The notes under the pieces were generated by a model. It had not been told where the DNA came from. It ran no database searches and was given only the letters and a program-made list of their open reading frames with translations. From contig CAMKMD010000009.1 in assembly GCA_946413815.1 (NCBI GenBank), positions 1 to 64,000 on the forward strand: DNA of 64,000 nucleotides. The letters run 5' to 3'. Both the position numbers and the translations under genes were made by a program. This document shows positions 1 to 9,033 of this stretch, piece by piece. How positions within the stretch are numbered: the stretch's first letter is position 1; the number at the start of each line of letters is the position of its first letter. This DNA comes from an uncultured Ruminococcus sp. GTDB taxonomy: Bacteria > Bacillota > Clostridia > Oscillospirales > Ruminococcaceae.

Positions 1-257
1 CGGTTCCGTTGATTCAAATTATATCAGATATCACAATGAATGTCCTTACCGTTTCCTTACCGTTTCATTATTATATCCTTATCAATTTCTTATCATTTTC
101 TTATCTCTGCTACAATGATGCTGAGCCTTGATATTATCATGCTATCGTGACATATAACAGCGGAGCCGGTTGACTTCTGACCGTTCTTACGGTTCGTCTG
201 TGTATTTATAAGGATGGACGGTATGACATATATGATGTATATCAAAGACTTTTCACA

Positions 258-350
258 CCCTGCATCCGCCTGCTGAATCATGACAACATCGTCTCCGCTG
301 ATGCCGTCCACATCCTCGCAGTCAGTGATAGCAAGTGGACAAACGAGCAC
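258..350 (-). pseudogene. C-terminal dockerin fragment
   Basis: The start of the minus-strand ORF here reads EDVDGISGDDVVMIQQADAG, which aligns with the second half of the dockerin at the end of the 3311-5431 gene (ADVDGSKGLTGGDATTIQKVDVG). Nothing upstream in this frame supplies the rest of a secreted protein, and the downstream part of the ORF has no family character. I read it as the leftover end of a lost dockerin protein. Confidence 0.4.
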
Positions 351-424
351 TCAAAAGAAAGACCTGCGTTCCCCGCAATGGGGAACACCGGCTTTTCTTC
401 TGTATTATAATCGCTGGCTATGGA

Positions 425-546
425 TTAGCTTAAGTCTCTCTTCTCTACGGAATAAGCCGGAAAGATCGTGTAGTTTGTAAGGCTTGTCATTGTATAGATC
501 TCTCCGTGTTTCTCCAGGTAGTGTTTTACGTTTTCGTACAAAGAGA
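425..546 (-). pseudogene. Unrecognised gene fragment
   Basis: On the minus strand about 40 codons (…YENVKHYLEKHGEIYTM…PAYSVEKRDLS, then TAA) have the composition of real protein and run directly out of the terminator of the 601-2718 gene, with no start codon or RBS. I do not recognise the family. It may be the C-terminus of a gene lost by deletion, or chance. Confidence 0.22.
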
Positions 547-582
547 AAGCCGCTCACCCGGACTTCCCCGGGCAAACGGCTT
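547..582 (-). terminator. Terminator of the LRR/dockerin gene
   Basis: A GC-rich hairpin (AAGCCG…CGGCTT with an inner CCCGG/CCGGG stem) ends 18 bases after the stop of the 601-2718 gene and is followed on the minus strand by TTTCTCTTT. Confidence 0.6.
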
Positions 583-600
583 ATAGGTTATGCTATTGGC

Positions 601-2718
601 TTATGCTGATTTTGAAAAGAAAACATCTGCTGTATCAGTACCGCCTGTAGATACATAAGCGTAGTATTCAAGTATAAGTGATGCATCGCTTGAATCCACA
701 AGGCCGTCATCGTTGATGTCAGCTACAGCTTTTATCTCGTCTGAGATTTCTCCTCCTCCGGTCGATACCTGTGCATAGAGCATAAGCACCTCGGAGGCAT
801 CTGAGGAATCGACAACGCCGTCTTTATTGATGTCACCGATTGCTGTTGTTTGCGTATCATTCTCGGTTTTATCTGTAGTTGATGCGGATGTTTCTGTGGC
901 TGTAGAAGTGGAAGAATCTGTTACTAATGAAGATGGAACAGTTGTTGTAGTGGTAGTCGAAACAGGTGATATTGTAGTAGTTGTTGAAGTCACGAAGTCT
1001 GATACTGCTGTTGTTGATTCATCAGGAATATCTATTATCAGTTCTCCATCATCATTTACTGAAATCGTACCATTTGACTTTATATATGGCAGATATCGTT
1101 TCAGTGTTGAAGTGCTGATGTACTTACCGAGTCCGTTCGTAAGCAAACCCGATGATTCAGCATAGACACTTACATCAGCACCTGTTATGGCGCCGGTAAT
1201 ATTTACCAGCTTTCCGCCTGGTATGTAAATACCGTTCTTTCCACCTTTAATGCTGATATTACCGCTAAGATTTACCGTACCATTTTTCGCGCACTTAAAG
1301 CCATAATCGTTATCACTTAATATCTTTCCGCCTGATATATTCACTACACAGTCCGAAGGAGAGCCGCAGACAGCTGCTCCAAGGTCTGAATGCATCTCTC
1401 CGTCTGTTATGTTGAGAGTACCGGCAAATGTATCAGCAAGCCATACTGAATACACGTTGTTTTTTCCGTTTTCAGCAGAGGAAGCCTTCAGTTTTCCGCC
1501 CATAATGTTTATGATGCCATCTTTGGTTCTTAAAGAAAGCGCATGACTGTAGTATCCGATGATCTCACCATCGTAAAAATCAAAATCTCCGTCATTGATC
1601 CTTACTGTAGCGCAGACCGTTTTCTTGTCATAGCCATATAAGTTTCCGCCATAAATAGCCAGTTTATTATATGAGGTTATAAGGTTTCTGTCCTCTGTAC
1701 AGATGATCGTACCTTTTTTCTGCGGATCACTGTCTCTGATTATAACATTACTTGTGCTGCTGCATATTATCTCAGGGATATTGACTGTATGACCGTTCAG
1801 ATCAAGATCAAGCATTCCGCTTATTGTAATATAGCTTTTAACGTCTACATCGCATTCAAGCTTATAAACACCTGCAACAGGCAGAATGTCAGTTCTTTTC
1901 CAAGCTCTTTCTTCACTTTCAATGAAATCCAGCCCGTTCTTCTTTGCGAAAGTCTCCGCAGCAGAATCCTTGAATCCGTAAATTGTATCTATTTTGCTGC
2001 CTCTGAGAGCATTTCCGTTTATCATGGTAACTCCCGAAGGAATAAACAGCGATGTAAAGGTTGTACCTGAAAATGCATCATTCTGTATTGCGGTTACTGA
2101 ATCAGGAATATCAACTTCCTTAAGCCTTACACAGTTCCTGAAAGCATTGCTGTATATTGCTGTTACAGACTGCGGAAGAACTACAGATTCAAGTTCCTTA
2201 CAATCCATAAACATACTGTTTGTATCCAGCATTGACACAGATTCGGGAATGACTATTGACTTGACAGCTGAACCGCTGAAAGCATACTGACCGATACTTG
2301 TTACTGAATCAGGAATGACGATGCTTGTAAGTGAAGTACAGTTTTCAAATGCATACTCGCCTATACCTTCAATTGATCCGGGCAATTCTATTGACCTGAT
2401 ATCACGGCATGAAGAAAACGCATAATTACCTATATGGGTTATTCCTTCTTCAATAATGACATTTTTAATCTGATTATAATTAACAAAAGGGTTCTCTCCC
2501 TCGCTATAGTCAGATATAGCGCCATTTCCGCTGATAGTCAGATTACCCGCATCGTCAATTGAATATACCGCACTAATACCGCAAGTTCCTGTGTTTGCTG
2601 ATAAATCCTCTGCTTCAACCGCTAAAGTTCCTGTTTTTTCATAAGTATTATAGTTAGAAATAGAGCAAGTAATAACAAGCGCACTAAGCATGGTTGAGAG
2701 TATTCTTTTTGAAATCAT
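601..2718 (-). CDS. Secreted BspA-like LRR protein with C-terminal dockerin
   Basis: 705 residues. A signal peptide (MISKRILSTMLSALVITCSIS) is followed by a BspA-type leucine-rich block (about residues 85-250, repeats such as IPDSVTSIGQYAFSG), then a region of short glycine-rich turns (NISGGKI, NLSGNISIKGG, about 280-545) that suggests a beta-helix, a Ser/Thr-rich linker (about 565-630) and two dockerin calcium repeats (DINKDGVVDSSDAS and DINDDGLVDSSDAS). A dockerin normally docks the protein onto a cohesin scaffoldin outside the cell, so this is probably a cell-surface or cellulosome-associated binding protein. No catalytic motif was recognised. The start has AGGAGG nine bases upstream; promoter at 2756-2783 and terminator at 547-582 make it monocistronic. 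Confidence 0.9.
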   Translation of the reverse strand: MISKRILSTMLSALVITCSISNYNTYEKTGTLAVEAEDLSANTGTCGISAVYSIDDAGNLTISGNGAISDYSEGENPFVNYNQIKNVIIEEGITHIGNYAFSSCRDIRSIELPGSIEGIGEYAFENCTSLTSIVIPDSVTSIGQYAFSGSAVKSIVIPESVSMLDTNSMFMDCKELESVVLPQSVTAIYSNAFRNCVRLKEVDIPDSVTAIQNDAFSGTTFTSLFIPSGVTMINGNALRGSKIDTIYGFKDSAAETFAKKNGLDFIESEERAWKRTDILPVAGVYKLECDVDVKSYITISGMLDLDLNGHTVNIPEIICSSTSNVIIRDSDPQKKGTIICTEDRNLITSYNKLAIYGGNLYGYDKKTVCATVRINDGDFDFYDGEIIGYYSHALSLRTKDGIINIMGGKLKASSAENGKNNVYSVWLADTFAGTLNITDGEMHSDLGAAVCGSPSDCVVNISGGKILSDNDYGFKCAKNGTVNLSGNISIKGGKNGIYIPGGKLVNITGAITGADVSVYAESSGLLTNGLGKYISTSTLKRYLPYIKSNGTISVNDDGELIIDIPDESTTAVSDFVTSTTTTISPVSTTTTTTVPSSLVTDSSTSTATETSASTTDKTENDTQTTAIGDINKDGVVDSSDASEVLMLYAQVSTGGGEISDEIKAVADINDDGLVDSSDASLILEYYAYVSTGGTDTADVFFSKSA

Positions 2719-2755
2719 AATAAGCCTCCTGTTACAGATTATAATATGTAATTAT

Positions 2756-2783
2756 ATTATACCACAAATAAAAATAATAACAA
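2756..2783 (-). promoter_or_regulatory. Promoter of the 601-2718 gene
   Basis: Read on the minus strand: TTGTTA, 16 bp, TGGTATAAT (an extended -10), placed about 38 bases upstream of the start codon of the LRR/dockerin gene. Confidence 0.6.
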
Positions 2784-2861
2784 GGATTTCCATAAAAATC
2801 TGCAGGCATGGTCATTAGGAAGGCACTTTAAGTGTATGTCGTATTTAATGAACCACTCCCC

Positions 2862-3019
2862 CGTTGATACAAATAGCAACGTTGATACTTGTATCAACGA
2901 GCTAAGAGAAAGCCGTATTTTCGGCATTTTTTACGTTGCTACAAGTATCAACTCTTCATCAGAAGCCCCTGTAAGCTCCGAATACTGTTATAATAGTATG
3001 GTTGATATTTGTATCAACG
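2862..3019. promoter_or_regulatory. Cluster of four GTTGATAC palindromes
   Basis: Perfect palindrome CGTTGATACTTGTATCAACG at 2880-2899; imperfect copies at 2862-2881 (overlapping the first by two bases), 2934-2952 and 3001-3018. The 2880 and 3001 copies are each followed by a similar AGAGAAAGCCG / AGAGAGAGCCG stretch leading into a hairpin, as if a roughly 120-bp unit had duplicated. An extended -10 (TGTTATAAT, about 2986-2994) lies just upstream of the 3001 palindrome, which would cover the start point as a repressor operator does. The same palindrome recurs at 57357-57376. No gene lies downstream on the plus strand. Confidence 0.5.
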
Positions 3020-3030
3020 TATAAAGAGAG

Positions 3031-3063
3031 AGCCGTTCACTCTGATTTCTCGGGCGAACGGCT
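3031..3063. terminator. Hairpin after palindrome unit
   Basis: AGCCGTTC…GAACGGCT stem of 8 bp about 12 bases after the 3001 palindrome. It lacks a clean U-tract on either strand, so termination is tentative. Confidence 0.35.
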
Positions 3064-3248
3064 TATATGTTATCGCCGCCGATCGGTGCGGTGATTCGTA
3101 AGCGTAAAACGTCCTCGTCTTACGTTTGCATCAGATCCAACACGATAAAAATATCAGGCTCACCTTGGTGAGTCTGTTTCTTTGATACTATGTATCGGCG
3201 GTTTACACTTACGATTGAACAAAACAGAATATAGTAATTTGTGCAATA

Positions 3249-3281
3249 AAACCGCTGCCCGTTTTAGGCGGACAGCGGCTT
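3249..3281 (-). terminator. Terminator of the 3311-5431 gene
   Basis: Minus strand AGCCGCTGTCCGCC…GGGCAGCGGTTTTATT. A near copy, including flanking TTTGT.CAATAAAACCGC, sits at 5584-5617 after the NACHT gene, so the two terminators arose by duplication. Confidence 0.75.
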
Positions 3282-3310
3282 CATCATGATTTCTTTCTGT
3301 CGGGTATTGT

Positions 3311-5431
3311 TCATTCAAGAGTAAGGATGCCTACATCCACCTTCTGTATAGTTGTGGCGTCGCCGCCGGTGAGACCCTTTGAGCCATCCACATCTGCAAG
3401 CTCCTGCTCCTTTTCCGTCATTGGGTATTTGCCCTGATTTGCGATGAACTGGAGAACCTTTACGGCATCGGCTACTGTAACCTTGCCGTCGCTGTTGGCG
3501 TCGCCCTTTACATCGCTCTCAGATACAGCCGCAGGAGCAGCCTCCGTTGGTTCAGTACCTGCCGTTTCTGAGACAGTAAATGTGACGGGTATCTCCTCGT
3601 CACTGTATTCTGACCTGACTACAAATTTCTCGGTACCTTCTGATTTCGCCCTGAACTCGTAGAAATTACGGTCGCCGTCTTCTCTGACGAACCTGCATGA
3701 TACGATGCCGTTATCCGTCACATTATCAACATATGACCACCAGCCCGGTACGCAGACGACTATGCTGTTGTCCGGCATAAGGGTGTAGCCTTCTACGTTG
3801 AACTCCGAAATTGTGATATCTCTTTCGTCCTTTACCTCCACATACTCCCCTGTTTTACTATCCCTGCAGTGGAGGGTAGCGCACTCCGGTATTATAGGCC
3901 TTTCTCCAAGGTTCTGCCATGAAGAAAATGTTCCGTCATACCAGACGTCCCTGAGGGCAGGAGTGCTGAGGAACAGGTATTTTCCGCAATTTACCAGCTT
4001 ATCGGAAAAATACACATCAGTCAGACCGCCACAGTCTCTGATAGCTGAGCCGCTTATATCCGTTACGAACTTATCGAATGTGATAGATTCGATATGCGGA
4101 TTGCCACTGAAGGTATTGTCTTTTATCTCTGTCACTCCGCCATACTCGCCTCTTCCTATATAAACATCACCCCAGCAGCCGCTGTCAGAAGCACTGTATG
4201 GCCATCTGTCAAGATAGGGGTCGGTCAATTCATTTTCCTCATAGTGCATTTTAACGCCATCCGGGATAGCAATATTCGAAAAGAACTTATTCCACTCTCT
4301 TTCAGTACCGCTGTACCAGATATCTGTAAGCGCCGTACAGTCAAGGAATACCTCGCAGCTTGCAGTAAAGGGAAAACGGGGTATGTATATCTCTGTTATC
4401 TTGTCGCAGCCCTCAAAGGCGCCGTCGGCGATCTCTGTTATGAACCATTTTGGTTCGCAGGGTGTATATATCGGTATTTCAAGTCTCAAAGTCCCTTCAA
4501 CCTCGGGAGAGACTTTATCAACAGTCACATCTGTGTAGTGATAGGAGAAGATGAAATCGCCTCTTGTGTCCTTAGTCGGATATGAGCTGTTGAAGCGGAT
4601 GCTTTTCAGATAATCGTTGCCTTCTCCGATTTTAACCTTCTCCCAGTCCTCCTCACTTCCCGCATATCTGACATAGCCAATAAAGCCCGTGGACCAGGGG
4701 CCGTCAGCGTCAGTCCTGAATACATTTCTGCCTATCTCCTTCAGCGTGGAAGGCAGGAAGATCTGCTCGGGGAAAAAGCCGGAAAAGGCTCCGTCTCCTA
4801 TGTACTCAAGGCCCTCCGGAAAAGCTATGGCGCGTATATCAGTCCATGTCTCTGACAGCAGCCACGGTGCTATGCGGACAGCACCCTCGGGTATCTCAAG
4901 CATTATCGTGTTCCTGACATCTACAACTGTACCGTTTATTATCATGACATCCTTGTCATCAAAGAAAAACTCACCGGCAGGAGTATCACTGAGGAATTCT
5001 GCCCCGATATCCGTGATGCCCTCCGGAAGTACTATCTCAGCAAGCGACTTACAGGATGCAAAGGCCATATAGCCTATCCTTTCAACGCTGTCAGGAATGA
5101 CAACCTTTGTTATCCCGCTATTGCCGAAGAAGGCCTCGTCATCGATGACTGTTACCGGAAGTCTGACTGAACCGCCGTTCTCATCGGGGAATTCTACTGT
5201 CTCCGGTATGATGACCTCGCCCCTTGCCTTGAACTGCTCTCCGCATACAGCTGCATGGTCTTCGCAGCGCACATACTTTACGCCGTCAGCCATGAGGTCA
5301 TAGTGTATTTCCTCTTCGTCAACTGCATTGGTCGATATGATGCTGTCTGTCCGGCTTGTCACATATGCCGGCATTGCTGTTACTGTCATTGCAGCCGCAA
5401 TTAAAGCGGCGATGATCCTGTTTGTTCTCAT
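3311..5431 (-). CDS. Secreted LRR protein with Ig-like region and dockerin
   Basis: 706 residues from the start MRTNRIIAAL, preceded by GGGAGGAAATCAATT; the ORF-track start ten codons earlier has no RBS. Signal peptide, BspA-like repeats (IPDSVERIGYMAFASCK, LPEGITDIGAEFLS) scattered through about residues 80-520, some in the W.K. variety (WYSGTEREWNKF), a beta-sandwich-like stretch (about 545-630), an Ala/Glu/Pro linker and a C-terminal dockerin (GDANSDGKVTVADAVKVLQ). Likely displayed extracellularly through dockerin-cohesin contact, in a binding role; no enzyme motif was seen. Monocistronic with its own terminator at 3249-3281. Confidence 0.88.
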   Translation of the reverse strand: MRTNRIIAALIAAAMTVTAMPAYVTSRTDSIISTNAVDEEEIHYDLMADGVKYVRCEDHAAVCGEQFKARGEVIIPETVEFPDENGGSVRLPVTVIDDEAFFGNSGITKVVIPDSVERIGYMAFASCKSLAEIVLPEGITDIGAEFLSDTPAGEFFFDDKDVMIINGTVVDVRNTIMLEIPEGAVRIAPWLLSETWTDIRAIAFPEGLEYIGDGAFSGFFPEQIFLPSTLKEIGRNVFRTDADGPWSTGFIGYVRYAGSEEDWEKVKIGEGNDYLKSIRFNSSYPTKDTRGDFIFSYHYTDVTVDKVSPEVEGTLRLEIPIYTPCEPKWFITEIADGAFEGCDKITEIYIPRFPFTASCEVFLDCTALTDIWYSGTEREWNKFFSNIAIPDGVKMHYEENELTDPYLDRWPYSASDSGCWGDVYIGRGEYGGVTEIKDNTFSGNPHIESITFDKFVTDISGSAIRDCGGLTDVYFSDKLVNCGKYLFLSTPALRDVWYDGTFSSWQNLGERPIIPECATLHCRDSKTGEYVEVKDERDITISEFNVEGYTLMPDNSIVVCVPGWWSYVDNVTDNGIVSCRFVREDGDRNFYEFRAKSEGTEKFVVRSEYSDEEIPVTFTVSETAGTEPTEAAPAAVSESDVKGDANSDGKVTVADAVKVLQFIANQGKYPMTEKEQELADVDGSKGLTGGDATTIQKVDVGILTLE

Positions 5432-5583
5432 AATTGATTTCCTCCCGAATAATATTACCATGACGGGACTCTTGTCCCATCATCTATTATAACTTAGAAG
5501 GCGGCTCTCATGTGCGGTTCCGGGAAATTATTTACTATTTTTTGTATACATGAACAAAAACAGACACTATTATTTGTACAATA

Positions 5584-5617
5584 AAACCGCTGCCCCTTTT
5601 TAGGCGGACAGCGGCTT
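5584..5617 (-). terminator. Terminator downstream of NACHT gene
   Basis: Minus strand AAGCCGCTGTCCGCC…GGGGCAGCGGTTTTATTG, 130 bases after the NACHT stop codon, a duplicate of the hairpin at 3249-3281. Confidence 0.65.
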
Positions 5618-5746
5618 TATGTATATCATGTTTTCTCTTCTGCCAGATTTGGAATGTCCAATTTACTCCATCAAGTTTCCTGGAGTATATTATACATCAT
5701 TGGACAGCGGGAGGGAAGACGCGGAATATTTTACTCTTACGATGTT

Positions 5747-8700
5747 TCAATCCGTATACTGTGTATTATCTAAGATCATCTCATTCTTTTTGGGGTCAAA
5801 CCATTTCGGAAATAAAGTTTTACTTCCATTTATTGTTTTATCAGTATTATACTTTGCACCTCTGAAATAATGATTTCCATTGAGACCAGCAAAATCAATA
5901 CCTCTTAAATCAGCTCCTCTTAGATCAGCATTCTCAAAACTGGAGCAATATATAACCGCTCCTTTCAGTTTAGCATCTCTCAAATCTGATTCCTTAAATG
6001 ATACCCTTTCAATTTCAGAAGCAGTAAGGTCAACATTGCGTAAATCAGCACCAACAAATGATACGCCAATCAACGAAGCACCTTTCATATCAGCCATTTT
6101 CATTTTAGCTTCATCAAATCGTGAATATTTTATGGTAGCTCCCTTAAGAATTGCGCTTTCCATGTTTACATTGTTGGAACCCATACCTTTCTCATCGTTT
6201 TCAGGCATTATCGCTTCATTATCAATAAGCGCGCCGCTAAGCTCTGCCTTTGACATATTGGCATTTGCCAAACAGCAACTATATAGTTTCATACCACGGA
6301 TGTCAATTCCTTCAAAACACCAATTCGAAAAATCATAGTATGTCTCATAACTCATATCCAGCAATTCTCTAAAACAAGCATCAAACCCATTTTTAGATTT
6401 GTTATCACAATTGTAATCATAACCATTTAATACTTTATAAGGCTCATTTCTGTAATCCATCAATGTAAGCAGTTTTATAAGATTTGAGAAACAGATTCTC
6501 TTAAACATATATTCATCTGTATGCGCTCTGTATTCGCTAATTCCTTTATCAAGAGCGAACTGATGATATATCTCAAATCTTTTTATTCCATCAAAAACAC
6601 ATTCGTAAAATTTTTCTTTATCTACAGTTTTCGAATTTATTATCATTTCAGCTAGATATCTCATTATATCAAGCTCAATGTATGTATATCTAAAAGCCTG
6701 TACTATTCTCTGCCATATATCTTCGTATGAACATTCCGTAGTCATATCTTTGAAATAGTCTTCATACAACTTAACAGCAGCAAAATATTCATATACTGTC
6801 TTATGCACAAACTCAATGCTCAGACCACTTTCATCACTTCTAGCAAACTGAAATACAGACAGATACTCGGTGTTATCAATATTGAAATCAATCTCTTCTC
6901 CGCTTTTTGACTGATCCATGCCGAGCAATCTACAAGTCATTTTCTGTGCAGCATCGATACAGCTATATGAACTATCATCTGTATCTGACAATATCAGACT
7001 TCCGCTTATTGCCATCTGATGAGCCAGCTCCTTCGTATACTGCCAATATACTTTTCTTTTCAGATTCTCCCCATCTTCGACAAAAGCATCATCATCGCCA
7101 AACAAACTTGTATGTTCTCTATAAAGCAAGGATCTAAAAGCCTCGTTATAAATTTTAACTATGCTGGAATTCATAGAAAAATCTACATTGGCATGCGCTG
7201 CGATGTACAGAATCACAGGCACACAGAACACTTTTTTTCTCTCATCTTCATCATGCAGGGTTCCGTAAAAATCCCGGAACCTATCACACCAATAGAAAGC
7301 ATTCAGACCTTTAAGATTGCAGTATTTGTCACACCAGCTGTTCATATCATCTTCATTCCATTTTAGCTTTTCAATGGCAAGATGAGATTCTTTCCTTACA
7401 CAACCATAATGCGTAGTTTCACGCGATGTAATAAGCAACTTGTAGTGCTTCGGTTGATGAATCTTAAGCTTTGAAAATAGCTTTTCCATATCAAATTCCG
7501 GACACAAAACAGCAAGTTCGTCCAGTCCATCCAGAATGAATAGATCATTGTCATATTTTATTTGCATATCACTTGGAGCAAATATCTTCTCTATTAATTC
7601 TCTGATTGATCCATATTTAAAACCTTCAAGAATGCTAACACATCCCCTTAGCGCTTTGATATGTACCTTATCCAGCGGAATATCAAACAGCTTATCAGCA
7701 TCATTAACAATGTCTTTACCAACAGCATCAGCCATGATTTTAGAGCACAGACTGCTCTTGCCGATTCCAGCTGAACCAAGAACAAGCAGAGTCTGATGTT
7801 CATCATCATTTTTGTACCATTCATTTATGACCTCTGATGCTTTCTTGACGCTGTCCTCTACGCTCGGGTCGACGTATATGCGGCCAAGTGTAAGCCTTCT
7901 GTTATCTTCTTCAAAAAATAGCGGCTCTAAGTATGCATCGATATATGCAGTATTGTCTGCCTTTATGGGCAGATTATCAATCGCACTCTTAACTTTGTCA
8001 ATCTTCTGATTAGTTTCAACTATTTTATCCTCAATCCAGACAGCATTCTTTTTAAGGTAATCAAGTATCTCCTTCTCTTCCTTGAGTCTTTCAAGCTCTT
8101 CAAATGATTCACGCAGTTTTGGATCTTTTAGGATATCCTCTTTATATTTGCTCTGAATCTCTCCGGCAACTTTAATGATATTTGCCAGTTCTTCATCCGT
8201 GGGATTCTGAGTATATCCTAATTCCTTGTAGATATATACGATCGAATCCTTATCAAGAAAATCTATGTTTTTCTGTGCGTTACTAAGCGCTACATAAAGC
8301 ACATCGCTCTTCTCCCTGCACCTGTCAAAGTATAGCCTGAAATGAAAATACTTCAGACCTTTGTCTCTGTTTTTTCCTTTATTAAGTGCCTCCCTAAGTC
8401 TCTTTTCATACAACGATTCAAACTGTTTCTGAACCGATTTATCTGAAAACAGCTTGTTTTCTGCTATGTCCTTTAGCATTCCGGGAACAACAGCAACAAA
8501 TAAGCCGACTACTGCGATTAACGAAACACTTGATACTCCCGCTATCGCTGATAAGACTATAACACCTTTTTTTATAGTCTCACTCTTCGCAGCATATTCC
8601 GCCACATCGATTCCAGCCTTAGCAAGAGTTTTAATTGTAAAACTATCAGAAAGTGATAGACTAATCTTCTCCCCCCCTTTAAATTCGATATTCTCATGAC

Positions 8701-8800
8701 AATTCGCACATTCGTAAGTACCTTTCTTCGTAAGCGGCAAAAAGACAGTATACCCACATTCCGGACAAACCAGTTCGTTCATCAGTTTAGTAGTTCCCAT
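5747..8800 (-). CDS. Membrane NACHT NTPase with zinc ribbon and pentapeptide repeats
   Basis: 1017 residues. N-terminal zinc ribbon (CPECG…CANC, residues 12-33), a hydrophobic segment (about 78-110), a charged coiled-coil-prone region (about 215-280), then a NACHT-type NTPase: Walker A GSAGIGKSS (about 340-350), Walker B LFILDGLDEL (about 420). An alpha-helical middle leads to C-terminal pentapeptide repeats (about 830-985: ADLRNVDL, SDLRDAKL, ADLRGADL). Bacterial NACHT proteins of this NTPase-plus-sensor architecture are a known class of stand-alone antiphage genes. By analogy the C-terminus would sense and the membrane/zinc-ribbon N-terminus would act; that assignment is inference. The gene is visibly more A+T-rich than its LRR neighbours and has its own promoter, leader hairpin and terminator, which suggests acquisition. 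Confidence 0.85.
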   Translation of the reverse strand: MGTTKLMNELVCPECGYTVFLPLTKKGTYECANCHENIEFKGGEKISLSLSDSFTIKTLAKAGIDVAEYAAKSETIKKGVIVLSAIAGVSSVSLIAVVGLFVAVVPGMLKDIAENKLFSDKSVQKQFESLYEKRLREALNKGKNRDKGLKYFHFRLYFDRCREKSDVLYVALSNAQKNIDFLDKDSIVYIYKELGYTQNPTDEELANIIKVAGEIQSKYKEDILKDPKLRESFEELERLKEEKEILDYLKKNAVWIEDKIVETNQKIDKVKSAIDNLPIKADNTAYIDAYLEPLFFEEDNRRLTLGRIYVDPSVEDSVKKASEVINEWYKNDDEHQTLLVLGSAGIGKSSLCSKIMADAVGKDIVNDADKLFDIPLDKVHIKALRGCVSILEGFKYGSIRELIEKIFAPSDMQIKYDNDLFILDGLDELAVLCPEFDMEKLFSKLKIHQPKHYKLLITSRETTHYGCVRKESHLAIEKLKWNEDDMNSWCDKYCNLKGLNAFYWCDRFRDFYGTLHDEDERKKVFCVPVILYIAAHANVDFSMNSSIVKIYNEAFRSLLYREHTSLFGDDDAFVEDGENLKRKVYWQYTKELAHQMAISGSLILSDTDDSSYSCIDAAQKMTCRLLGMDQSKSGEEIDFNIDNTEYLSVFQFARSDESGLSIEFVHKTVYEYFAAVKLYEDYFKDMTTECSYEDIWQRIVQAFRYTYIELDIMRYLAEMIINSKTVDKEKFYECVFDGIKRFEIYHQFALDKGISEYRAHTDEYMFKRICFSNLIKLLTLMDYRNEPYKVLNGYDYNCDNKSKNGFDACFRELLDMSYETYYDFSNWCFEGIDIRGMKLYSCCLANANMSKAELSGALIDNEAIMPENDEKGMGSNNVNMESAILKGATIKYSRFDEAKMKMADMKGASLIGVSFVGADLRNVDLTASEIERVSFKESDLRDAKLKGAVIYCSSFENADLRGADLRGIDFAGLNGNHYFRGAKYNTDKTINGSKTLFPKWFDPKKNEMILDNTQYTD

Positions 8801-8840
8801 TTTTATTCCTCATTTCGTATGTATTTTAAGTCAGCCGTAT

Positions 8841-8856
8841 CCCCGCAAACGCGGGG
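8841..8856 (-). promoter_or_regulatory. GC hairpin in the NACHT mRNA leader
   Basis: Perfect CCCCGC-AAAC-GCGGGG hairpin about 40 bases upstream of the NACHT start, inside the roughly 100-nt leader predicted from the 8907-8935 promoter. Its flanks (TATCCCCGC…CGCGGGGA) resemble the core of type I-E CRISPR repeats, but it is a single copy with no array. Confidence 0.45.
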
Positions 8857-8906
8857 ACGATTTCATAGTTCACGTTTCTTGCTGATGAGTCTCAGCAGTT
8901 GTTAAC

Positions 8907-8935
8907 AGTATATCACATTTTTGTTGAAAAATCAA
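8907..8935 (-). promoter_or_regulatory. Promoter of the NACHT gene
   Basis: Minus strand TTGATT, 17 bp, TATACT. It predicts a 5' leader of about 100 nt. Confidence 0.7.
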
Positions 8936-9033
8936 GGAAGACATCCGATAGATTGTATTCCCTACACTAAAAAAGAGAGCAGTTCATTGACTACTCCCCT
9001 TCTGTACGCTCTACGATAGATGTCCTAACCCCT

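Noticed and set aside
1-92. Loose tandem repeats CCTTACCGTTT and TTCTTATCATT
   Set aside because: Short, irregular and A+T-rich, with no gene or promoter attached; treated as low-complexity sequence.
827-1165. Plus-strand 112-residue ORF rich in Val
   Set aside because: Antisense shadow of the Thr-rich linker and dockerin of the 601-2718 gene.
8841-8856. Solitary CRISPR array
   Set aside because: Only one repeat-like hairpin, with no second copy, spacer or cas gene in the window.
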